Assembly (NCBI RefSeq): GCF_016019955.1
Contig: NZ_JAECRZ010000008.1
Span: forward strand, 105,244 to 169,243
Length of the DNA stretch: 64,000 nucleotides
Reading direction: 5' to 3'
Origin: Thiosulfatihalobacter marinus
Lineage (GTDB): Bacteria; Pseudomonadota; Alphaproteobacteria; Rhodobacterales; Rhodobacteraceae
Shown here: one piece after another, positions 19,883 through 26,960 of the stretch
How positions within the stretch are numbered: position 1 is the first letter of the stretch
Layout: every line of letters starts with the position of its first letter
Translations under genes and position numbers: made by a program
Notes under the pieces: model-generated
Told to the model about the DNA's origin: nothing
Seen by the model: only the letters and a program-made list of their open reading frames with translations
The model's database searches: none

Positions 19883-21283
19883 ATGGACGGCACTCTGAAC
19901 GAAAACGATCTCAGCCGCGTCGTGAATGCCGACAAGGCTCATGTCTGGCACCATCTTGTACAGCACAAACCGTTTGAAACCAGCGATCCGCGCATCATCA
20001 TCGAAGGCAAGGGCATGCGCGTGTGGGATCAGAACGGCAAGGAATATATCGATGCGGTGTCCGGCGCGGTCTGGACGGTCAACGTGGGCTATGGCCGCGA
20101 ACGTATCGCCAATGCCATGCACGACCAACTGATGAAGATGTGCTATTTCGCACAGGCCGCCGGATCGGTTCCCGGCGCCTTGTATGCCGAAAAGCTGATC
20201 GAAAAAATGCCCGGCCTCAGCCGCGTCTACTATACCAATTCCGGGTCCGAGGCGAACGAGAAGGTGTTCAAGATGGTGCGCCAGATCGCGCACAAGAAAT
20301 ATGGCGGCAAGAAGCACAAGATCCTGTTCCGCGACCGCGACTATCACGGCGGCACGCTGGCCACCATGTCGGCGGGTGGCCAGGATGAACGCGTCATGCA
20401 ATACGGCCCGCTTGCACCGGGGTTCGTGCGCGTGCCGCATTGCATGGAATACCGCAAGGAAGAGCTGGGGCTGGAGCATCTGTCGGGCCGCGACTTCGGC
20501 ATCGCGGCGGCCAACCTGATCGAAGACGTGATCCTGCGCGAAGGCCCCGAAACGATTGGCGCGCTCTGCCTTGAACCGGTCACGGCGGGGGGCGGCGTCA
20601 TCACCCCGCCCGAAGGCTACTGGGACCGGGTACAGGAGATTTGCAGACAGTATGACATCCTGCTGCATATCGACGAGGTTGTCTGCGGCGTCGGGCGCAC
20701 CGGCACCCATTGGTTCGGCTACCAGCATTACGGCATCAAGCCCGATTTCGTGACCATGGCCAAGGGCGTGGCCTCGGGCTATGCGGCGATTGCCTGCATG
20801 GTCACGACCGAGGACGTGTTCGAAATGTTCAAATCGAACCCTACGGACAAGCTTGACCATTTCCGCGACATCTCCACCTTTGGCGGCTGCGCGGCCGGCC
20901 CGGCAGCGGCGATGGAGAACATGGCCATCATCGAAGAAGAAGGGCTGCTGGAAAACTGTACCGTCATGGGCGAACGGATGATGGGCAATCTTCAGGCGCT
21001 GATGGACAAGCACGCGGTCATCGGCGACGTGCGCGGCAAGGGGCTGTTCCTGGGCGCCGAACTGGTCAAGGACCGCGCCACCAAGGAACCCGTGGGCGAA
21101 AAAGACGTGGCGGCGGTTGTCGCCGAATGCGGTGCGCTCGGCGTGATCATCGGTGCCGCGAACCGCTCGGTTCCCGACCGCAACAACGTGCTGTGCTTCT
21201 CGCCGGCGCTGATCGCCACGGCGGCCGATATCGACGCGATTACCGATGCCGTCGACAAGGCGCTGACCAAGGTGTTCGGCTGA
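19883..21283 (+). CDS. tpa: Taurine--pyruvate aminotransferase
   Basis: PLP-dependent class III aminotransferase (466 residues) converting taurine and pyruvate to sulfoacetaldehyde and alanine. The cofactor region shows YYTNSGSEANEKV, HIDEVVCGVGRTG and the Schiff-base lysine in TMAKGVASGYA. The AAGGAGG 8 nt before the ATG at 19883 fixes the start; the longer open frame from 19469 lies largely in the previous gene. The assignment as Tpa rather than another omega-aminotransferase rests on its place beside tauR and xsc and on the TauR-type operator in front. Confidence 0.9.
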   Translation: MDGTLNENDLSRVVNADKAHVWHHLVQHKPFETSDPRIIIEGKGMRVWDQNGKEYIDAVSGAVWTVNVGYGRERIANAMHDQLMKMCYFAQAAGSVPGALYAEKLIEKMPGLSRVYYTNSGSEANEKVFKMVRQIAHKKYGGKKHKILFRDRDYHGGTLATMSAGGQDERVMQYGPLAPGFVRVPHCMEYRKEELGLEHLSGRDFGIAAANLIEDVILREGPETIGALCLEPVTAGGGVITPPEGYWDRVQEICRQYDILLHIDEVVCGVGRTGTHWFGYQHYGIKPDFVTMAKGVASGYAAIACMVTTEDVFEMFKSNPTDKLDHFRDISTFGGCAAGPAAAMENMAIIEEEGLLENCTVMGERMMGNLQALMDKHAVIGDVRGKGLFLGAELVKDRATKEPVGEKDVAAVVAECGALGVIIGAANRSVPDRNNVLCFSPALIATAADIDAITDAVDKALTKVFG

Positions 21284-21419
21284 TCCGGCCCGGCCCCTGC
21301 CCTGGCCGTGATGGTCACGACTGTTGGCAGGGGCCTGCGCCCGGTCCGTCTGGCCATGCTCGCACGGCTCGTCGATCACGCCCATTTTCCCCAACTGGCC
21401 GCAATTCCAACAACAGCGC

Positions 21420-21451
21420 ATAAGACCACTTTACCTTCGCCATAAGACCAG
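21420..21451 (-). promoter_or_regulatory. Candidate TauR operator upstream of tauR
   Basis: On the reverse strand, CTGGTCTTAT (21451-21442) and GTGGTCTTAT (21429-21420) lie 22 bp apart. They are the same direct-repeat unit as at tpa and xsc but inverted relative to tauR, and they end 15 bp before its ATG. This suits autoregulation by occlusion. Confidence 0.65.
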
Positions 21452-21466
21452 ATCATAAATGGTTTC

Positions 21467-22927
21467 ATGGCGATCTCTGTTGAAACCTTCTTTCTTTCTC
21501 CTGACAGCCACGGCACCTTGCAGGCCCGGATCCAGCAGATGATTGCCGAAGGCATCCTCTCGGGGCGCTTTCGCGTGGGCGAGAAACTGCCTTCCAGCCG
21601 CCGGCTTGCCGCGCATCTCGGCGTCAGCCGCATCACCGTCACGCTGGCCTATACCGAACTTCTTGCCAACGATTATCTGACCTCGCGTGGGCGATCGGGC
21701 TATTTCATTTCGGAAAATGCCCCGGTCCCCCCAACCTTCACCCCACCCACACGAGGCGAGGAAACCGTGGACTGGTCGCGCGCCATCGGGCGGCGCTTTA
21801 CCGGCGGCAATACGTTGGAAAAGCCGCTGGATTGGGCCACCTACCGTTACCCGTTTGTCTATGGGCAGACGGACCCATCTCTGTTCGATCACTCCAATTG
21901 GCGGCTATGCGCGCTCAGGGCATTGGGGCAAAAGGATTTTTCTGCGCTGACCGCCGACTATTTCGATCAGGACGATCCCCGCCTTGTCGAATTCATCGCC
22001 CGCAACACCCTGCCCCGGCGCGGCATCATCGCCCGCCCCGAAGAGATCCTGATCACGCTTGGCGCGCAAAACGCGCTGTGGATCGCCGCCCAGGTGCTGC
22101 TCACCCAGCGCCGCGTTGCCGCCATCGAAGACCCCTGCTATTACGCGCTGCGCGACATCCTGCAATTGTCCCGTTGCCACGTTGCCCCGGTCGCGGTGGA
22201 CCGTCATGGCCTGCCGCCAGCCTCCATTCCCTCCGAATCCGACGTGATCTTCACCACGCCCAGCCATCAATGCCCAACCACCGCCACCATGCCCATGGCC
22301 CGCCGCCATGATCTGCTAAAGCGCGCGCGCGACATCGACGCGCTGATCGTCGAAGACGATTACGAGTTTGAAATGTCCTTTCTGGACGCCCCGTCCCCGG
22401 CGCTGAAATCACTCGATACCGACGGGCGCGTGATCTACGTGGGCAGCTTTTCGAAGTCCCTGTTTCCGGGATTGCGCCTTGGCTATCTTGTCGGATCCGA
22501 AAGCTTTATCCGCGAGGCGCGCGCCCTGCGCGCCAGCGTCCTGCGCCACCCGCCGGGGCATATTCAGCGCACCACCGCCTATTTCCTGTCTCTTGGCCAT
22601 TACGACGCCCTGATCCGTCGCATTCGTGAAACGCTGCGCAAACGCCGCGCCGCAATGCAGGCCGCCATCGACTCGCATGGGCTGACCATTGCCGGCACCG
22701 GTGCATTCGGGGGATCGTCCTTCTGGATGCAGGCCCCGCCCGGCACCGATACGACCGACGCCGCCAGCAGGTTGCGCGCCAAGGGAGTTCTGATCGAACC
22801 CGGCGAGCATTTCTTTCACGGTGCCGACCGCCCGGGAAACCACTATCGCCTTGGGTATTCGTCGATTTCCTCCGAACGTATCCCCGAGGGCATCGCCCAT
22901 ATAGCCCGCGTTCTGGAAACCGCCTGA
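21467..22927 (+). CDS. tauR: MocR-family PLP-dependent regulator TauR
   Basis: A 486-residue fusion of an N-terminal GntR-type winged helix (about 15-85; RIQQMIAEGILSGRFRVGEKLPSSR, LGVSRITV) and a class I aminotransferase-like domain with the PLP lysine in GSFSKSLFPGLRLGYL. TauR activates taurine genes in related bacteria. It is encoded between tpa and xsc. No clear ribosome binding site precedes the ATG at 21467, so the mRNA may be leaderless or the site weak; an operator-like repeat pair lies directly upstream. Confidence 0.9.
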   Translation: MAISVETFFLSPDSHGTLQARIQQMIAEGILSGRFRVGEKLPSSRRLAAHLGVSRITVTLAYTELLANDYLTSRGRSGYFISENAPVPPTFTPPTRGEETVDWSRAIGRRFTGGNTLEKPLDWATYRYPFVYGQTDPSLFDHSNWRLCALRALGQKDFSALTADYFDQDDPRLVEFIARNTLPRRGIIARPEEILITLGAQNALWIAAQVLLTQRRVAAIEDPCYYALRDILQLSRCHVAPVAVDRHGLPPASIPSESDVIFTTPSHQCPTTATMPMARRHDLLKRARDIDALIVEDDYEFEMSFLDAPSPALKSLDTDGRVIYVGSFSKSLFPGLRLGYLVGSESFIREARALRASVLRHPPGHIQRTTAYFLSLGHYDALIRRIRETLRKRRAAMQAAIDSHGLTIAGTGAFGGSSFWMQAPPGTDTTDAASRLRAKGVLIEPGEHFFHGADRPGNHYRLGYSSISSERIPEGIAHIARVLETA

Positions 22928-22960
22928 CTGGCCCTACTCCGGCTGTCCAACTGGCCCTAT
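22928..22960 (+). promoter_or_regulatory. Candidate TauR operator upstream of xsc
   Basis: Direct repeats CTGGCCCTAC (22928) and CTGGCCCTAT (22951) start 23 bp apart, right after the tauR stop codon (22927) and 64 bp before the xsc ATG. With the other two sites the consensus is CTGGNCYTAT. Confidence 0.68.
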
Positions 22961-23024
22961 CTGCCACCCCCGACACCTCGTAGTTTCACGCCAAGCCCCA
23001 ATTCCGCATTCTGGAGAGACCCCA

Positions 23025-24800
23025 ATGAAAATGACAACCGAAGAAGCGTTCGTGAAAACGCTTCAGATGCATGGCATCGAACATGCGTTTGGTATCATCG
23101 GGTCGGCCTTCATGCCGATTTCCGATATCTTCCCGAAGGCCGGCATCACCTTCTGGGATTGCGCGCATGAAGGCTCTGGCGGGATGATGGCCGACGGCTA
23201 TACCCGCGCCAGCGGCAAGATGGCTATGATGATCGCGCAGAACGGGCCCGGCATTACCAATTTCCTGACCGCCGTGAAAACCGCCTATTGGAACCACACG
23301 CCATTGCTGTTGGTGACGCCGCAAGCCGCCAACAAGACCATCGGCCAGGGCGGTTTCCAGGAAATGGAACAGATGCGCGCCTTTGCCGATTGCGTCTGTT
23401 ATCAGGAAGAGGTGCGCGACCCCTCGCGCATGGCCGAGGTTCTGAACCGTGTGATCCTTCAGGCCAGGCGCAATTCCGCGCCCGCGCAAATCAATGTGCC
23501 GCGCGATTTCTTTACACAGGTGGTGGATATCGATCTGCCCGCCATTGTTGAATTCGAGCGTCCCTCGGGGGGCGACGACGCGCTTGACCGCGCCGCCGAG
23601 CTGCTGTCGAACGCGCGTTTCCCGGTGATGCTGAATGGCGCGGGCGTGGTGATCGGCGGGGCGATCCCGGCGTCCATGGCGCTGGCCGAGCGCCTGTCCG
23701 CCCCGGTTTGCTGTGGCTATCAGCACAATGACGCCTTCCCCGGTTCACACCCTCTGCATGTGGGGCCACTGGGCTACAATGGCTCCAAGGCGGCAATGGA
23801 ACTGATCCGCAGGGCTGACGTGGTGCTGGCACTGGGGACACGGCTTAACCCGTTTTCCACTTTGCCCGGTTACGGCATCGACTACTGGCCGCAAGACGCC
23901 AAGATCATCCAGGTGGATATCAACCCGGACCGGATCGGCCTGACCAAAACGGTCAGCGTGGGCATTGTCGGCGACGCCCGCAAGGTTGCACAATCGCTTC
24001 TTGAAAAACTCGGCCCCTCGGCGGGGGACGAAGGCCGTGCCGACCGTGAGGCGCTGATCGCCAACATGAAATCCACCTGGGCGCAACAGCTGGCGTCGAT
24101 GGATCACGAAGACGACGACCCCGGCACCACCTGGAACGAACGCGCCCGCACCGCCAAGCCCGACTGGATGAGCCCCCGCATGGCGTGGCGCGCGATCCAG
24201 TCCGCCCTGCCCAAAGAGGCGATCATTTCGTCCGATATCGGCAACAACTGCGCCATCGGCAACGCTTATCCGAGTTTTGAAGCGGGGCGCAAATACCTGG
24301 CGCCAGGCCTGTTTGGCCCATGCGGCTATGGTCTGCCCTCGGTGATCGGCGCCAAGATCGGCTGCCCGGATACGCCGGTGGTCGGCTTTTCGGGCGACGG
24401 CGCCTTTGGCATCGCCGTAACCGAATTGACGGCCATCGGGCGCGACGAATGGCCGGCCATCACACAGGTGGTGTTCCGCAATTATCAATGGGGCGCGGAA
24501 AAGCGCAACTCGACACTCTGGTATGACGACAATTTCGTCGGCACGGAACTGGACACAAGGGTGTCCTATGCCGGAATTGCCCAGGCCTGCGGCCTCAAGG
24601 GCGTGGTTGCCCGTACCATGAGCGAACTGACGGACGCGCTGGCACAAGCGCTCAAGGACCAGAAAAACGGCATCACCACGCTGATCGAGGCAATGATCAA
24701 CCAGGAACTGGGCGAACCGTTCCGCCGGGATGCCATGAAGAAACCTGTCGAAGTGGCCGGGATCGACGCCTCCGACATGCGCCCCCAACAGGTGGATTAA
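23025..24800 (+). CDS. xsc: Sulfoacetaldehyde acetyltransferase Xsc
   Basis: ThDP-dependent enzyme (591 residues) that turns sulfoacetaldehyde plus phosphate into acetyl phosphate and sulfite. It has the pyrimidine-binding domain with CAHEGSGGMMADGYTRASGK and QNGPGITNF, a central domain, and the PP domain with the ThDP motif GDGAFGIAVTE...NYQWGAEKRN. The high similarity of segments such as IGQGGFQEMEQM to known Xsc separates it from acetolactate synthases. It is transcribed behind its own TauR-type site and ends convergent to pta. Confidence 0.95.
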   Translation: MKMTTEEAFVKTLQMHGIEHAFGIIGSAFMPISDIFPKAGITFWDCAHEGSGGMMADGYTRASGKMAMMIAQNGPGITNFLTAVKTAYWNHTPLLLVTPQAANKTIGQGGFQEMEQMRAFADCVCYQEEVRDPSRMAEVLNRVILQARRNSAPAQINVPRDFFTQVVDIDLPAIVEFERPSGGDDALDRAAELLSNARFPVMLNGAGVVIGGAIPASMALAERLSAPVCCGYQHNDAFPGSHPLHVGPLGYNGSKAAMELIRRADVVLALGTRLNPFSTLPGYGIDYWPQDAKIIQVDINPDRIGLTKTVSVGIVGDARKVAQSLLEKLGPSAGDEGRADREALIANMKSTWAQQLASMDHEDDDPGTTWNERARTAKPDWMSPRMAWRAIQSALPKEAIISSDIGNNCAIGNAYPSFEAGRKYLAPGLFGPCGYGLPSVIGAKIGCPDTPVVGFSGDGAFGIAVTELTAIGRDEWPAITQVVFRNYQWGAEKRNSTLWYDDNFVGTELDTRVSYAGIAQACGLKGVVARTMSELTDALAQALKDQKNGITTLIEAMINQELGEPFRRDAMKKPVEVAGIDASDMRPQQVD

Positions 24801-24809
24801 GGTGCCGGG

Positions 24810-24876
24810 GCGGCGGGGAGCAAAATTCTTCGAAGAATTTTGGCAAGAATTTTCGGAAATTCTTGGCCCCCGCCGC
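24810..24876. terminator. Bidirectional structured terminator between convergent xsc and pta
   Basis: An outer stem GCGGCGGGG (24810-24818) / CCCCGCCGC (24868-24876) encloses two hairpins. The first is a perfect 22-bp palindrome at 24821-24842 (CAAAATTCTTC and its complement). The second is CAAGAATTT-TCGG-AAATTCTTG at 24844-24865. Together they form a three-way junction that would be nearly the same from either strand. Confidence 0.65.
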
Positions 24877-25727
24877 TATCCCAGCGCGAGCGTCACAACC
24901 GTCGCATCCACGATATCTTCCACGGTCGCTCCCCGGCTCAGATCACAGACGGGCCGCCGAAACCCTTGCAGGACCGGCCCCAACGCCTGGGCGCCGGCCA
25001 GTTCCTGCGCCAGTTTGTACGCAATATTGCCCGCATCCAGCGTGGGAAATACCAGCACATTGGCCTCTCCGCGACCCAGCCCTTTCCTGGCCGCGACAGA
25101 CGGGTTCAACGCCGCATCGCCTTGCACGGGTCCGCAGAACCCTGTCATTTCGGCAGCGGCCCGCACCCGTTCCACGCTGTCCCCCGCGCCGGAACGATCC
25201 GTCGAAAACGACAGCAGCGCCACATCGGCCGCCCCCAGCAAAGCCTTGCCTGTCCGCGCAGAGGCTTGCGCAATGGCCGCCAGCCCGTCTGCATCGGGCG
25301 CGACGTTCAGCGCACAATCCGCAAAGATCATTTCCCGCCCGTCCGGGAACCGCATCAGGAAAAACGACGACGGCAGGCTGACCCCTTCGGCCAGACCGAT
25401 CCCGATCGAGGCGGCCTCGATCACCGCCCTGGTCGGCGCCACCGCCCCGGCCACCATCGCATCGGCCTCACCCGCCGCAACCATCGCCGCCGCCCGATAC
25501 ATGGGCCGCGTCAACATGCGCCGCGCAATGCCTGCCTTGACACCGCGCGCCTGCACCAGGGCCTGCACATACCCCTCTCCGTCGCCGGCCAGCGGCACGA
25601 CTTCGCACAGATTCTCGTGGTGCAACCGATCCACCGCCGCAGCGATCCGCGCGTCTTCGCGCTCGGGCATCACCACCCTGAGATTGCGTGACTTCACCCG
25701 TTCTTTCGCCCGTTCCAATGCCGACAT
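24876..25727 (-). CDS. pta: Phosphate acetyltransferase (compact form)
   Basis: Converts acetyl phosphate and CoA to acetyl-CoA, completing carbon recovery from taurine. Family motifs are VVMPEREDARI, MVAGEADAMVAGA, IFADCALNVAPDADGLAAIA, ALLSFSTDRSG and FPTLDAGNIAYKLAQ...ALGPVLQG. At 283 residues it is shorter than the ~325-330 usual for the domain; the missing part lies in the N-terminal half, between PLAG and the VKAGIARRML region. It is on the strand opposite to xsc, and divergent from the citrate-synthase-like gene 33 bp away. Confidence 0.88.
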   Translation of the reverse strand: MSALERAKERVKSRNLRVVMPEREDARIAAAVDRLHHENLCEVVPLAGDGEGYVQALVQARGVKAGIARRMLTRPMYRAAAMVAAGEADAMVAGAVAPTRAVIEAASIGIGLAEGVSLPSSFFLMRFPDGREMIFADCALNVAPDADGLAAIAQASARTGKALLGAADVALLSFSTDRSGAGDSVERVRAAAEMTGFCGPVQGDAALNPSVAARKGLGRGEANVLVFPTLDAGNIAYKLAQELAGAQALGPVLQGFRRPVCDLSRGATVEDIVDATVVTLALG

Positions 25728-25760
25728 GCCCCAGCCCCCCGTGTTTCCAAGGAGACAATG

Positions 25761-26894
25761 ATGACCGATCCCGTCAAGATCAACCGCGGTCTCAAGGGCA
25801 TCTATTTCGAACGCTCAGGTGTCAGCCACATCGACGGTGCCAAGGGCGAATTGCTGTATCGCGGTTACTCGATCCACGATCTCGCGGTTCATTCGACATT
25901 CGAGGAAGTCTGCTATCTCCTGATCCACGGCGAACTGCCCGATGCCGGCCAATTGGCCGCCTTTGACGCCGCGCTCAAGGCGGCGCGCACCCTGCCCGAG
26001 CCGATCTTCGACATCATCCGCGCCACCGCCGACGGTCATCCGATGGACGTGCTGCGCACAGCCGTGTCCGCCCTCGCGGCGCTCGATCCGAAGAGCCGGG
26101 CCACCGGCGAGGAGGCATTTGTGGAAAACGGCATTCGCCTGACCGCCCAGGTCCCGATGATCGTCGCCGCGCATGAAAACATTCGCAACGGGCGCGCGCC
26201 CGCTCCCGCCGACCACACCCTTGGCCACGCCGCCAACTGGCTCTGGATGCTCAAGGGTGAAAAACCCTCCGACCAGGCCGCGCGCCTGGCCGATGTCGAT
26301 TTCATTCTCCATGCCGAACACGGCGCCAATGCCTCTGCCTTTGCCGCCCGCGTCACCATCGGCACCGAAGCCAACCTGCATGGCGGCATCGTCACCGCGC
26401 TGTCCGCGCTGGCAGGCCCCGCCCATGGTGGCGCCGCCGAGGACGTGATGAAGATGGTGCACGAGATTGGCAGCCCCGACAACGCCGCCGCCTATGTCGC
26501 GGCCAAGCGCAAGGCGCGCGAGGCCGTTACGGGCTTTGGCCACCGTGTCTATCGCGCCGAGGATCCCCGCGCCCGCCATATGCGCGACGGCGTGCGCAAG
26601 CTGGGCCAGGAAATGGGCGCCCCCGAATGGTATGAAATCCTGCAAGCCGTGGTCGCAGCAATGAAGCCTTATGCCCGCCACGGGCTGAACGTGAATGTCG
26701 ATTTCTACTCGGGCGTTATCTACCAGCTGCACGGCATTCCAATGGATCTCTATGTCCCGATCTTTGCCATCGGGCGGATGCCCGGCTGGATCATTCAATG
26801 TCTCGAACAGCGGCGTGGCAATATCCTGATCCGTCCGCTGACGCTCTATAACGGCCCCGACAGGCGCGATTATGTCCCGATTTCCGGCCGATAA
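25761..26894 (+). CDS. Citrate synthase-family protein (citrate/2-methylcitrate synthase type)
   Basis: A 377-residue citrate synthase fold enzyme condensing an acyl-CoA with a keto acid. Active-site features include DFILHAEHGANASAFAAR (His), LAGPAHGGAAEDV (His) and NVDFYSGVIY (Asp). The length and motifs resemble the shorter, non-allosteric type rather than the ~430-residue E. coli GltA. AAGGAG favours the second of two tandem ATGs. Placed between pta and soeA, it could channel taurine-derived acetyl-CoA into the TCA cycle; it could also be a methylcitrate synthase. Its stop is 66 bp before soeA. Confidence 0.85.
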   Translation: MTDPVKINRGLKGIYFERSGVSHIDGAKGELLYRGYSIHDLAVHSTFEEVCYLLIHGELPDAGQLAAFDAALKAARTLPEPIFDIIRATADGHPMDVLRTAVSALAALDPKSRATGEEAFVENGIRLTAQVPMIVAAHENIRNGRAPAPADHTLGHAANWLWMLKGEKPSDQAARLADVDFILHAEHGANASAFAARVTIGTEANLHGGIVTALSALAGPAHGGAAEDVMKMVHEIGSPDNAAAYVAAKRKAREAVTGFGHRVYRAEDPRARHMRDGVRKLGQEMGAPEWYEILQAVVAAMKPYARHGLNVNVDFYSGVIYQLHGIPMDLYVPIFAIGRMPGWIIQCLEQRRGNILIRPLTLYNGPDRRDYVPISGR

Positions 26895-26960
26895 TCGGAA
26901 AAAACCTCTGGCATTCGCGCCACTTTGCGCCACTCTGTTCCAAACCACACCGAGGCCCGC

